From positions 434,001 to 498,000 of the forward strand of contig AP026131.1 in NCBI GenBank assembly GCA_030295235.1: DNA of 64,000 nucleotides, read 5' to 3'. Origin of the DNA: Fistulifera solaris (Eukaryota > Bacillariophyta > Bacillariophyceae > Naviculales > Stauroneidaceae). The notes beneath the pieces were generated by a model. That model ran no database searches, had not been told where the DNA came from, and saw only the letters and a program-made list of their open reading frames with translations. The translations under genes and the position numbers were made by a program. Positions 33,441-43,393 of this stretch are shown here, piece after piece. The stretch's first letter is position 1; the number at the start of each line of letters is the position of its first letter.

Positions 33441-34888
33441 ATGTTTCGCAAGAAAGCTTTGTTTTATTTGGTTCTCTCGTCCTTGGCGACGAGCCAAGCC
33501 CTGTCGTTCCTCGGCCTTTCGGTGCCGAGGTACGAGGAGGCGGCGGAGGTGCCAACAAAAGCCAAGTAGCCCGCCCCAACTCGGCCGCCGCCAGTGAGTC
33601 AGGCGAAGGCACGGCTACTATTCCCAATGAAGTTTTTAATCTCGTCAAAAGTATTGTAGGAGCTGGTGTCTTGAGTCTTCCGTATGGTGTGGCTGCTTTC
33701 GGAAACGCCCCATCGGCTCTCGCTCTAGGTATCGGCTTGATTGCTCTCACTGGACTCATTTCGGCATATACTTTTGGCTTGATCGGACGCATCTGTCAAA
33801 AGACAAAAACCAGTAGCTATGCAGATGCATGGGACGTTGCTGTCGGGAAATCCACCTCGGCTTTGATCGCTTTCTCTTGCTTCTTTGATTGTTTCATGGG
33901 CAATTTGAGTTACAGCATGATTCTGGCCGACACGGTCGCTAACCTTGCGGCATCCGCCGGATATGCCTTGACGCGCACGCAAGCCCTGTTGGGTGTGACT
34001 TCGATTGTACTATTTCCTCTCTGTATGCTCAAGAACCTGAGTAGCTTGGCTCCCTTTTCGCTGGTTCGTATAATGTGATGTGATGCTATGGTGGACTGGA
34101 TCAGCCGATATTGACTCACAGCATCCTTTTTCACACATTAGGTCGGTATTGTAGGCATGTTGTACACTACAGCAGCCATGGGGCTACGATTCTTCGGTGG
34201 CGCCTACAAGGAGGGAGGTGCTTTTTTTGCGAGTCAACTGGCAAAACCTGTCTTTGGTTCAGCGGGTGCGGCCGCAGCCCTTTCCCCACGTAGTCTCATC
34301 CTAGCCTGCATGTTGTCGAACGCATACATTGCGCATTTCAATGCTCCCAAGTTTTTGACGGAGCTCAAGAATAATACCATGTCACGATTCCATCAAGTCA
34401 TTGGCTGGTCTTTCGGTATCAGTATCGCTCTCTACGCGGCTGTTACAAGTTTCGGCTTTTTGACATTCGGAGCAGCATCCAACGGTCTTATTCTCAACAA
34501 TTACAGCAACGCCGACGCTTTGGCTTCTCTAGCTCGTATTGCTGTCGCCATCAGCGTTACATGCAGTTATCCGCTCATCTTTGTCGGCTGTCGCGATGGT
34601 ATCTTGGACTTGTTCAAGGTCAAGAAACGCAGCAATAACCTCATTGATAAAATCACAGTGGCTACGCTGGCCGTTGTGACCTTGCTAGCGTCGCAATTGC
34701 GCGATTTGGGCTTGGTCGCTTCTCTTGGTGGTGCTACCTTTGGAACTGCCTTGGTTTTCGTTTACCCAACGATCATGTTTTTGAAGACGCAAGAAAAGAA
34801 AACAGCGGAAACCATTCCAGCTGTGCTTATTGGTGTTTTGGGACTTGTGATGGGCGCGATCGGAACTGTGTTATCATTTAAGGGATGA
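33441..34888 (+). CDS. AAAP-family amino acid transporter (SLC38-like) with N-terminal leader
   Basis: Multi-pass transporter of the amino acid/auxin permease family. The first transmembrane segment holds the family signature NLVKSIVGAGVLSLPYGVAAFG. Further hydrophobic helices follow to the C-terminus (about eleven in total). Unusually, the chain starts with MFRKKALFYLVLSSLATSQALSFLG, which looks like a cleavable signal peptide, then a Gly/Asn/Ser-rich linker before TM1. A 78-bp intron (34064-34141) joins LAPFSL to VGIVGMLY. The frame changes once near 33525, in a CC pair, between the leader and the linker. The leader suggests routing through the ER, perhaps to a plastid envelope or vacuolar membrane; that is inference. 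Substrate not determinable. Confidence 0.87.
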
Positions 34889-35039
34889 GGCGTTGCGCGT
34901 TGCGGTGTGTCTCTCCTTATTTTAAAATCAAATAAGTACGATGTGTCAAGTGTTCTTATGTAATGGTTTCAAGTTATATTTGGACGCTTCTCAAAGCAGT
35001 CATCAAATCAATGTTCAAAATCAACAGAAATGGTGGCTA

Positions 35040-35696
35040 TTAGTTGAAACGAAGTCGCTTCAAAGCTTGAAATCCGTCACCAGGAATGGATTCCGGATGT
35101 TGAGACAATACTGAACATTGATTCAACAAAGCTTTCGTGACTAAGCTCAGTAATACGTTTTGTTGCTGCATGCCGGCCGTGTGCTGCTCCAGTGCTGCTG
35201 ATATTCGCTGTAATGTTTCCGACGTATTTCTTTGATCCAATCGATTCGTCTCAATGTCTTCAACAAATCGCGGTTCGGGCGGCTGGGTCACCTTGCTCTG
35301 TCCCTGTAACACTGCGATCAACATATTCTTGGTGACTTTTGGGCTGGCTACGTCGATTGGACTCTTTCCAGAATTATTCAGCATAAAAGGGTCTCCTCCT
35401 TTTGAGATTAGGTAACAAGCAATGTCCACGAGACCATGCTGAAGCATGTAGTGAAGGGGAGTCCACCCGACCTTATTTCGCACGTTGATTTGAGCTCCAG
35501 CTTCGACTAACATCCGAGTGATCCGTTCATCTCTTGACTCGTGCAATGGAGCAAAACCGTGTTCATTGGTCTCATTGACGTTGACACCGGAATCGATGAG
35601 TACCTGAACTATATCACGTTGGTGTTTTTTACGGCGAAGAGCAGCCGTTCGGTACTCTCGCTTCGCCTTGCCGCCATTAAAAGTTGGTCAGTCATT
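35040..35696 (-). CDS. Small ankyrin-repeat protein
   Basis: About 218 residues. Three to four ankyrin repeats occupy the N-terminal half: ERLLFAVKNTNVDIVQVLIDSGVNVN, HGFAPLHESRDERITRMLVEAGAQIN, VGWTPLHYMLQHGLVDIACYLISKGGDP and SGKSPIDVAS. The C-terminal half is a Gln-rich helical tail with a SETLQRISAALEQH segment. ATG 35696 (MTDQLLMAARR) follows an in-frame stop; 35678 is an alternative. One base appears to be missing near 35616, inside the first repeat. The fit of the repeat consensus across the break shows both halves belong together. Function unknown beyond protein binding. Confidence 0.8.
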
Positions 35697-36514
35697 CAGA
35701 AGATTATGAGTTCGGTCGCAGTGTTTTTGTCCTTGTTGACGGGAGCAACAAAGATCAGTGGTTGCAAGCTTTTATCACAACAAGTTAGTTGACTTTTACA
35801 TCATGTCAAGAATTGTGGGACGATAGGGACGAAGCTGAAGTATCAAAGCGGAAAACAGAAAAGAGTGGTGGATCGACGTGTTTGTTTTTGGAAGTGACGT
35901 GGCCCCAGCAATGTTTCGCACGGTTGCTTTCCACATTGAACTCACAAACGAAGAGGGTTTTTAGGTACTTCTTGACATTACACTAAATCAACGTCATTGT
36001 GACGTATTTCTTCTTTGGCCTAAATGAGATGGAAGCCTATTCCTCTACTATCCTGTTAGAAGAGCAAAGAAATCCACTGGGCGTTTTACTATTGTCGATG
36101 GTGTACACGAAGCGCGTGTCGCCGAGTTTCACACGACTGACTCGCGACTAAGGTTCATAGTTGCGTGACACGAACAAAACGCCTAAGTTATCGTTATCGT
36201 TACGTGACCGACATTCGAGCCTATTACTCCGTATGATTGTCCAAGCTTTGACAGAAAGATTAGACCATTGATCATGAATCTAAACGGTAATTCATGCATT
36301 GACGGTAAAACAATTCACGCTTTGCTGATCAATAGGATCTCGATTGATTGATTGTAGGTTGAAACGTCAATTGTAGATTTCAGCGTGCGAGGCAAGGTAT
36401 AAGCTTCATGCTGATCACTGCTACATTCAACGCATTGAGTTATCCATCGTTCGTAAATCAAAAAATTGGAGCGACTATTTCTGCAGAATCATCGATGAGA
36501 TTCAAAACTTACTG
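35697..36514. other. Intergenic region
   Basis: About 820 bp between two - strand genes. It holds a short GTTATCGTTATCGTTACG repeat near 36188. I see no gene in it. Confidence 0.4.
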
Positions 36515-37280
36515 TTAAATTAATTTTCGAAGTTCATCTCTTTCGTCGGAACTGAGTTTTTGCAAGCAAACATGCGTATGAAGATCATCCGCACACGCAT
36601 TGCGAGTCGTATAGAGCTCGGCAATGCGCCACTTCCTGAGTAGCCCCCTTCCAGAGGAACTCGTGGGCACTGCTGTTCAGTATTTGCGTGCGAAAGGAAA
36701 AGGCGCAGTAACCGTGATCTTCCAGTAATTCCACAAACCAGTCGATCGCTTCCACGGGAATATGACCATGATTGATAGATCCCACACACGTGATCCCTGC
36801 AAATCGAACACCGCTACCGAGCGTTTGCTGTAAGGGCCCATCTGGTTTAAGCAAATCCTCGGCGGCGCCTTCAATCAAGCTGTCGTAAACTTTCTTTTCT
36901 TCGGCAATTTTCAGCATATCCGGACTGAGATCATAGGCAATTATAGTCCTTTTCGGTAAAAGTTCTCGTAACGTCACGCCCACCAGCCCCGTTCCAGCGC
37001 CAACATCCAGAATCGGCCCGTTGCTCGTTGGTGTCGCCAATCCGCCAAGCTCTGCATTGCCACTTTCCACATAACGACACAATAATCGAGCCACCATTTG
37101 CGGTGCTTTCCATTTGTTCTTTTCGACTTCACTGTATTCGTAGAGAGGCGCCCACTGCTGATACGCACGTTTGCAATCATCGTGCGTCTGGGCCTCGTAC
37201 ACGGCTTGGTACATTTTCGACAATTGTTCGTCCATCTCGTGCTGGCCGAGGCCCGTGTGTAATGCGTTCGTCTCGGTCAT
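36515..37280 (-). CDS. METTL27/WBSCR27-like SAM-dependent methyltransferase
   Basis: Class I methyltransferase fold. Motif I is GPILDVGAGTGLVG at about residue 90, followed by the acidic loop AYDLSPDMLKIAEEKKVYDSLI, which is typical of the METTL27 (Williams-Beuren region 27) group. Upstream the helical YQAVYEAQTHDDCKRAYQQWAPLYEY segment fits the family's N-terminal YDxWAxxYD region. The substrate is unknown. Near the C-terminus the frame is doubtful. The direct reading stops at 36585, but a one-base change in the C5/G5 run 36644-36648 leads into a frame ending at 36515 (LLRKWRIAELY...DELRKLI). I prefer the longer end at moderate confidence. Confidence 0.85.
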
Positions 37281-37746
37281 GCGTATTGCAGTGTAATAGA
37301 GCTTTCACTGATTATTCATGCCACTGAAAGATACAAAAATTATTTCAAGGCAGTTAGAGTTGCATTGTATTGTTGTTTGTTTTGTGTTTTGTGCGTGTCG
37401 AGTTCATGACTCCTCCTCGTGACAAATCATCCAGTCCTGAAAAAAAGTAATATACAATCTAGACAACAGTAATTTTGTAGCGGCACTGGATGCTATCATG
37501 ACCGCCCTAAATTTGATCACGCTGCGATCCGGTTATCTGAGTGTTTGATTGCTAATTCAAGACTGAAATGCAGTCTTGGAAAAGTGAGGTTACACTTATT
37601 TTTATACTCCGTAGTAAGGTTACCTGGTAATTATTTGTTGCATCGCAAATGACGACCACAAGCACCAAAGTGATTCATCTTAATAATAATTCATGATATC
37701 CAAATAAATTGCATAATTTATACAACTTTACAAACAAATCAGTGTC
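37281..37746. promoter_or_regulatory. Divergent intergenic region methyltransferase / VOC gene
   Basis: About 466 bp between divergent starts. It contains copy 2 of the dispersed hairpin repeat (37558-37578). No other site is recognised. Confidence 0.35.
37558..37578 (+). repeat. Dispersed CAAGACTG/CAGTCTTG hairpin, copy 2
   Basis: A perfect 8-bp stem with a 5-nt loop is followed by GAAAAGTGAGGTTACACTT. It aligns with the copy at 5357. The third stem pair is A-T here and T-G in the other two copies. Confidence 0.55.
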
Positions 37747-38112
37747 ATGCTCGCTCGAATTTCCCGGCTGGTGTTTATGGTACGCGGGTCGGAAGGAATT
37801 ACATCCGCCGTTGACTTTTATCACAAGGCCGTAGGATTGAATGTTCTCCGCATGACCGATGAGTGGGCCGAACTTTCCGCAGGCAATGGTGTCATTTTGA
37901 GTTTCAAAGCGGTATCCGATGAATCTCAATTGAGCTTTGGCTACTCGCCGTGGATTACATTCGAAGTCGACAATTTGCCTCAGCGTATTGCGGCTTGTGC
38001 TCAAGCCGGTGCGCATTTGGATGGCCCGATTCAGTACCCCGCACATGGATCGGTGGCCGTCATGCGCACTCCCGACAATCATATGATCGGTTTATATCAA
38101 CCATTGAAATAG
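37747..38112 (+). CDS. Small VOC/glyoxalase-superfamily protein
   Basis: Intact 121-residue single-domain protein with the beta-alpha-beta-beta-beta pattern of the vicinal oxygen chelate superfamily. It has SRLVFMVRG...AVDFYHKAVGLNVL at the start, a central WAELSAGNGVILSFK strand pair, then WITFEVDNLPQRIAACAQAGA and the closing VAVMRTPDNHMIGLYQPLK. The last resembles the Glu/Asp-bearing terminal strand DPDGHxIxLxQ of glyoxalase-like proteins. The reaction cannot be assigned. No leader is visible, so a cytosolic location is likely. It is convergent with the secreted protein gene ending at 38321. Confidence 0.85.
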   Translation: MLARISRLVFMVRGSEGITSAVDFYHKAVGLNVLRMTDEWAELSAGNGVILSFKAVSDESQLSFGYSPWITFEVDNLPQRIAACAQAGAHLDGPIQYPAHGSVAVMRTPDNHMIGLYQPLK

Positions 38113-38320
38113 GTCAGACAAGAGGAGTGATACTGCAGTTCTTTTAAATTACGGTCATTCACTCGGGGAATCAAATACTGAAAAGCGAGGTCCGCGTTGC
38201 GTTCTCTCCCACGATAAAATGCATCGCTTCCAGCTAATCACTGCAAATCGAAAGAACGACGGAAGTTTGTTGTGAAATTCAATGAGACAGCATCGATTCA
38301 TGCTTAAGGCTAACAATTTA

Positions 38321-39088
38321 TTATGCAAAGGAGGTCATGTTTCTGTTGATCGGTGGACTAACACAAGATTGTGGAGCAGCCTGATGGGTCTTTCGCCGCA
38401 TAGGATCCACGACATCACAGACCGTTTCCGAGTATATCCAAAAGGCTTCCGCAACGGTGTGTCGGATGGGGGTGAGAGATTGGTATCTCGCTAAAGCGGA
38501 ATAGTCATATCCTCCTCTGGCAATATCTTCGTTCGTCAGGACGAGGTACGTCTTATCGGGGCTGATTCTTTCCCAACGACATCCATGCTGAAGAATATCA
38601 ATGTCAGACACTCGCTGGCCGTACGGTCGACTGAGATCGACATGAAATTGAATGCCCGCCACGCGTGGATACGCCTCGGGAAGTTCGTGAAAATGAAACT
38701 GATCAATGCCATGCTCCAGTGCCTCGACTAGGTTACTGCCGTTCAACTGGAGAATCACCAGTTGTTGATCGAACGGAAACACGCGGCTGAGTTTGTTTCG
38801 TGTCAAGGGCCCCGCTTCCAGGTCGGTGTGGCATAGGCCGGCTTCGAGAAGAACAACATCCATCATTTCATATTCGCCCAACAGTGCCATCGCCACCATG
38901 CTGCACAAATCAGAAGTCCAGGAGGACGTTTGCGGAAGGAACTTGGCAAAATTCGGAATCAATTCGGGCACTTGTGGGTTGCGGCACGGTTTTACCCTAT
39001 TCTGGATTCGTGGATGTTGAATGCATTTTTTGTCGATTCGTGTGGCCACGGCGTAGCCGAGAAGTAGAAAAAGGAAGTGGATTTTCAT
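38321..39088 (-). CDS. Secreted stand-alone 5'-nucleotidase C-terminal domain protein
   Basis: Intact 255-residue protein. Residues 1-15 (MKIHFLFLLLGYAVA) are a signal peptide. The rest matches the C-terminal, substrate-binding domain of 5'-nucleotidase/UshA proteins. Landmarks are DVVLLEAGLCHTDLEAGPLTRNKLSRVFPFDQQLVILQLNGSNLVEALEHG, corresponding to the family's NAGxxRxDLxxGxLTxxxLxxVxPFxNxLxxxxLxGxxLxxxLE, and YLVLTNEDIARGGYDY near the end, which carries the family's N-x-x-x-x-GG-x-x-Y pattern. There is no N-terminal metallophosphatase domain in the 244 bp upstream or in frame, so the catalytic metal site is absent. A binding or regulatory role, or action with a separate catalytic chain, is possible. 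Confidence 0.85.
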   Translation of the reverse strand: MKIHFLFLLLGYAVATRIDKKCIQHPRIQNRVKPCRNPQVPELIPNFAKFLPQTSSWTSDLCSMVAMALLGEYEMMDVVLLEAGLCHTDLEAGPLTRNKLSRVFPFDQQLVILQLNGSNLVEALEHGIDQFHFHELPEAYPRVAGIQFHVDLSRPYGQRVSDIDILQHGCRWERISPDKTYLVLTNEDIARGGYDYSALARYQSLTPIRHTVAEAFWIYSETVCDVVDPMRRKTHQAAPQSCVSPPINRNMTSFA

Positions 39089-39332
39089 TTTATCAATCGT
39101 CTGAAGACTGAAGAGAAGCGTAGCAGGACAGAAGCATTATGGTACGTTTTAGTTTTGGACAAAGGAAGGTGGACATCCAATTTTGTGAGAGTCAACGGTC
39201 CAACGGCGCACCTCGAACAAAATTAGTGCCGCTTGCTTTCGGACAAGCATTTCGGCAACCAATTCAGATTTTGGCGATTCGTACCTAATGTTGTCATAAA
39301 GTAAGCTATTAGTCTATTCTTTAAGTTTGATT

Positions 39333-40160
39333 TTAATTTTTCGATGCAAGCTTTTGTTCGAGAGACGCAATTTTAGCTTCAAGTGCTTCCAGTCGTGGCA
39401 GGAAGGCAGCGACAGCATTCTCGGAGTATTTTCCAAGAACATCGGCTTCGATGTTGACCAAACTGCCAACAGGTTTTCCCGGAACAATAATCTTCTTTTG
39501 CGTGTATTCAATGAGCATGAACGTGAACCAGTTTTCCTCTCGATTGACGTCGACGACTGTCAAACTAGTTCCGTCTATCGCGACAAACCCCTTTGGTACA
39601 ATATACCGAATGATTTCGGGGGACGTTCTAACTTTGATCCACAGGGAATCTTTGTCGGTTCGTTTTTCAATGATCTCGCCCGTCCCATCGACATGGCCTT
39701 GAACGTTATGGCCACTATTGCGACCACCGATCACGCTAGCTCTTTCCAAATTGACAAGTTCACCTGGTTTCAGTGATTTAAAATACGTCTTACTCAAAGT
39801 CTCCGGCGCCAAGCCGACTTTAAATGTATCGTCCGCCAATGCTGTCGCTGTCAAGCAAACTCCCGAAACACAAATACTGCAGCCGAGATAAGCACCTTGC
39901 AAAGCAACATCCGCCTTCACCGTCAATTCAGTTCCTTTTCCCAAAGTACCGTCCCACAGTGTCATGTCCTCTCGCTCTTCCAAAGATACGACAGTCCCCA
40001 TTTCTTCGACAATACCCGTGAACATGTTATGTTTCGTGCGAGTGTGTTGAGAAAATGATGGAGATAGAAAGCCAGTCACAACGGGGATCGTCAGCAGAGC
40101 AAAGATCCATGAAGCTTGACGCCTCATCAATACCTTCGAATTCTTATTCGTCGCCCTCAT
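39333..40160 (-). CDS. Riboflavin synthase alpha chain, plastid-targeted
   Basis: Dismutates two 6,7-dimethyl-8-ribityllumazines to riboflavin, the last step of vitamin B2 synthesis. Two homologous lumazine-binding domains are visible. The first begins MFTGIVEEMGTV and has CSICVSGVCLTATAL. The second has GHVDGTGEI and AIDGTSLTVVDV. An open frame continues upstream to 40382, but ATG 40160 (MRATNKNSK) gives a sensible leader: a hydrophobic WIFALLTIPVVTG signal followed by FLSPSFSQHTRTKH, with Phe at +1, the diatom plastid import pattern. A short coiled-coil-like tail (RLEALEAKIASLEQKLASKN) extends the C-terminus beyond bacterial enzymes. The frame is intact. Confidence 0.95.
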   Translation of the reverse strand: MRATNKNSKVLMRRQASWIFALLTIPVVTGFLSPSFSQHTRTKHNMFTGIVEEMGTVVSLEEREDMTLWDGTLGKGTELTVKADVALQGAYLGCSICVSGVCLTATALADDTFKVGLAPETLSKTYFKSLKPGELVNLERASVIGGRNSGHNVQGHVDGTGEIIEKRTDKDSLWIKVRTSPEIIRYIVPKGFVAIDGTSLTVVDVNREENWFTFMLIEYTQKKIIVPGKPVGSLVNIEADVLGKYSENAVAAFLPRLEALEAKIASLEQKLASKN

Positions 40161-41022
40161 CGTCTCCAACTGGCGTCTGTTTCTTATGGAATATAATGAC
40201 ACAAGTATAGAAACTATACAACGATCACCATGAAGTAATAATGCAGCGTCATCGCGAGGATGTGATGGAACGTGAACGGGTGGAGTTTTCGAAACCATTC
40301 GTACTCCGCGCGCGTGCTTTTTCGTTATGAAAAGTTTTATGCCGTATCGGAGTGGTACCGTACCGGTACCGAAGCATGGCATGTGCGTGGCAAAAAACTA
40401 AGGTCTGTCATGTGACCGCATTGGATGATGAAACAATGGACATAATTCAAAATAGAAATTGTGCTGCAAAAGCCTTGTTTAACAAACATGATAAAATCAT
40501 CTTTGAGAATGCAATTTTATAATACCGGAAGAAAGTGTTTAAAGACCGGCTCAAACATATTCTAATGTCGCTCTCTTTGTCATGAAATCCAGTCGTGATT
40601 TCCTGGAACCAAAAGTTTCGGCCTATAGTAAAAACGGAAGTGCGCCGTTTTAAGGATTTCGATATAATTTAGCTCTCTCTTTTTTAAAAAAAATCTATTA
40701 TTTTAAAGGCTGGTTCATTTCATGACACTGTTTCGCGAGGGAGCGCAGCTTAACATCATCTCAAACACAAAATAATTTCGTTTTTGTCTCATGGCGGAAA
40801 TCCAGTCGCGATTCGTGATATCCGTAAAACAACACTTTGGCTCATAGTGATATAATACCGTTTTACGAATGTGTCCGTCCTGCGACCGCAAGTTGTTTCA
40901 CTGGGGGAAATACAAAACACAACGATCGTCGCGACGATCATGACGACGATGAGGACCATTGCAACAATTGCCATTAAAACCAATTCTACCAGGTTCTTTT
41001 ATTGAAGTATTATTGCTTCACT
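40161..41022. promoter_or_regulatory. Divergent intergenic region riboflavin synthase / SmD1
   Basis: About 860 bp, AT-rich. It includes two related CCAGTCG.GATT segments at about 40592 and 40804, each next to a GGAAATCC/GAAATCC stretch, possibly decayed copies of one short repeat. No gene is convincing here. Confidence 0.35.
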
Positions 41023-41424
41023 ATGAAGTTAGTCAAGTTCTTACAAAAGTTAAATCGCGAACAAGTGACGATTGAGCTCAAGAATGGAACCGTAGTACAA
41101 GGGACCGTTGTTGGCGTTGACGCGACCATGAATTGCCATTTGAAGAAAGCTAAAGTCACCGTGTAAGAACCAAATTAACTTCATTTTTGTCACTGATACC
41201 TTCCGTCCTCACCTTTATTCTTTCTTGAAAACAGCCGAGGCAAGAATCCGGTCTCGTACGCCACTTTGTCAGTGCGCGGCTCCACGATGCGTGCTTGGTT
41301 ACTTCCCGATAGCTTAAATTTGGATGCTTTGCTCGTCGATGATACTCCCAAACAACAAGCTCCTCGACCAGCTGCAGGAAATCGTCCTATGCGTGGTCGT
41401 GGAAGAGGACGGGGGCGACGATAA
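41023..41424 (+). CDS. SNRPD1: Small nuclear ribonucleoprotein SmD1
   Basis: Core Sm protein of the spliceosomal snRNP heptamer. Two exons (41023-41162 and 41235-41424) are separated by a 72-bp intron (GTAAGA...AAACAG) that splits a Val codon. The product is 109 residues: [22 protein letters not shown], then [16 protein letters not shown] (Sm1 motif), then [29 protein letters not shown] (Sm2 motif). A Gly-Arg tail ([10 protein letters not shown]) is the usual target of symmetric arginine methylation and SMN-type assembly. Length and both motifs match SmD1 of other eukaryotes closely. Confidence 0.96.
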
Positions 41425-41760
41425 ATGCAGCATAACATGCGGTTTTCCAGTAAAACGGTACTCTCCATCGGAAACCGAATCGTGCGCGCACCTTTAGTTG
41501 AAATACTTCAAGCGAAAGGACGGAACAAGAACCGTGGTAGAGAAGAACGAAGAACGATTGAATCTTCTTGTACGGACACGCTGCGAAAAGAGGGGGCACA
41601 CATATTTTTGTTCTCACTATAAAATAGCAAACGACAATCAAACACAAGAACGAATCTTCATTCATTTTGTGATTTTGGCGCTTTTCATGTTCGTGTCGTC
41701 TTCGTTTGCTTACATTTAAACTAGTCCTTGTGTTGCACATTCTTGTGATCGTGGGAAAGC
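41425..41760. other. Intergenic region
   Basis: 336 bp between two + strand genes, probably the SmD1 3' UTR and the next promoter. Nothing recognised. Confidence 0.4.
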
Positions 41761-42216
41761 ATGAGTCGTCCTCAATGGAAGCGCTTCTGGGTAAACTTTG
41801 TGAATACGGGTAGCTTGTGTACAAGCCGTCGAGAGCATGAGGACGGTAAACCAAAAACGTCGAAATGCACTACTTGCAACTGTCAACGTACTCTCATCCC
41901 CAAGAAGATTCGTGTAAGAAAAGATCCTATTTATAATCAGTTTCAAAGCCACAACTACTGCAGTGATAATGAGCTCGAGAGCCTCGTCGGTTTGACGCTC
42001 TTGGAGGATACCTGTTCCGCCGATGATGATGGAAATGACATTGCTTCTACCTGTTCATCGCTTCAATACTCAGATCTCGGCGACGATACTCTCAAGGATC
42101 TTGCATGTTTCGGAAACGAGGCGTTTGCGAAAGCGGATAACAAGAAGAATCTAAGTTGCCAAAACGCTTTGATTGCTCAAACGAACACGGTAGCATCAAC
42201 AAGAATCACAATTTGA
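41761..42216 (+). CDS. Hypothetical protein, Cys-containing N-terminus
   Basis: Intact 151-residue frame with no recognised family. The N-terminal part is basic (MSRPQWKRFWVNFVN) and includes a KCTTCNCQRTLIP segment with three close cysteines, too few for a defined zinc finger. The rest is acidic and Asp/Ser/Leu-rich (DNELESLVGLTLLEDTCSADDDGND). No signal peptide or membrane helix is seen. It is convergent with the RsfS gene. Confidence 0.6.
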   Translation: MSRPQWKRFWVNFVNTGSLCTSRREHEDGKPKTSKCTTCNCQRTLIPKKIRVRKDPIYNQFQSHNYCSDNELESLVGLTLLEDTCSADDDGNDIASTCSSLQYSDLGDDTLKDLACFGNEAFAKADNKKNLSCQNALIAQTNTVASTRITI

Positions 42217-42362
42217 TACTTCCATTAGTGTTGAATCAGCGTTTTCATTCCGGGGTTCATTGTTGGCGGAAAAGAGCTGTGCTGATAAGAAGAGTTACTA
42301 TTATTTATCTTTAACGTAACCCAATTCACAATAATATAAGGAACGATGTCACACTCGTTCGC

Positions 42363-43148
42363 TCATGACCAGAAAGGATCATCCTCAGGTGCCGGTTCCA
42401 TCTTTGCATCATCTCTTCTCCCTACAACCTGGTTTGGTATTAGTAAATAGTCAATATTCGTCGCAACCCCTCCTTTCTCCTTCCACTGTCCTTCGACGTT
42501 GTAGTAAAGACGACTCTTTGGAGTCATGATGTGAACCATCACACTTCCATAGTCCAATAATATCCATCCGCTTTCTGCGCTACCTTCTGGCACTCCATTA
42601 CCACCCGGTCTCTGACCTAACTCGTCTTGTACATCTCTAGTGATCGCTGCCGCAATGGCTTGATTTTGTGGACGTGAATTTCCCGACACAATTACCAATA
42701 CCGAAGTCAAGGTAGAAACGTGATTTACTTGCAACGCCACAATATCCTCTGCTTTTCGTCCATCTGCCGCTTTCACAATACATTCCAACAAAGGTAATAG
42801 GGTTTCGTCGGTGTTAATAGAATACTTGTCATCACCGACTGTACTGCTCATGGGTTCTTGAATAAAATCAATCATTTCTCGCTTGTCGTGTTTTTGTTGA
42901 AGTTGACTGCAATTCGCTATTGCCATCGTCGACTTTTCCGTAACGAGGATAATTATGGGAACGGTGACCGTTGCGAGAAGAAGAAGGTACTCTGATAAAT
43001 GATGAGGAACAATTCAACAACGTGGAAAAACGAAAAATCAGAGCACTTGCGTTTCTTACCTCCCAGTCAGACGGTCTGCTAGAGACCAAGCCTCTACTTC
43101 ATCAGAAGCGTATAGGAAGACTAGTTGAAGCAAAACAGAGTATCTCAT
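42363..43148 (-). CDS. Ribosome silencing factor RsfS/Iojap, plastid-type leader
   Basis: RsfS/Iojap binds ribosomal protein uL14 and blocks subunit joining. Family landmarks are LLECIVKAADGRKAEDIVALQV, LVIVSGNSRPQNQAIAAAITRDVQDEL, ESGWILLDYGSVMVHIMTP and RLYYNVEGQW. Exon 1 (43060-43148) encodes MRYSVLLQLVFLYASDEVEA, a signal peptide. A 68-bp intron (GTAAGA...TTATCAG) leads into a Ser/Arg-rich stretch. The intron splits an Arg codon cleanly. Together this is a bipartite plastid leader, so the protein should act on plastid ribosomes. One frame change near 42870 (an A2/T2 pair) separates leader and domain. Without it the domain would start at the internal Met at 42926. Confidence 0.88.
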
Positions 43149-43180
43149 ATTTCATAGACCGTTCTTAGAAAATAAAGAAC

Positions 43181-43393
43181 ATGGTGAATATTGATGATGT
43201 GTTCGTTGTTGCGATGCGATGGTTTTTGCGACGCGCTGGACTGTTGGCTGCGGCGCCTTTGAGAGGCGGAAAAGTGATTGCGTCTTATGGGCAGGCGGCT
43301 CTGCTAAAAATGGGCGACGCGAAAATACAGTACATTTTTCTACGTACGTCTACGTCCGTGATAGCCCGTGTTAATCACATGTTTTCCGGGTGA
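43181..43393 (+). CDS. Possible small protein, uncertain
   Basis: A 70-codon frame starts 32 bp from the divergent RsfS start. Its N-terminus is hydrophobic and basic (MRWFLRRAGLLAAAPLRGGKV), as in some mitochondrial proteins. There is no homology I can name, and its length is near what chance allows. Confidence 0.25.
   Translation: MVNIDDVFVVAMRWFLRRAGLLAAAPLRGGKVIASYGQAALLKMGDAKIQYIFLRTSTSVIARVNHMFSG

Noticed and set aside
40789-40983. A 64-codon - strand frame with a strongly hydrophobic start
   Set aside because: Short, in a gap between two divergent housekeeping genes, Val/Ile-rich by base composition, with no downstream hydrophilic domain.
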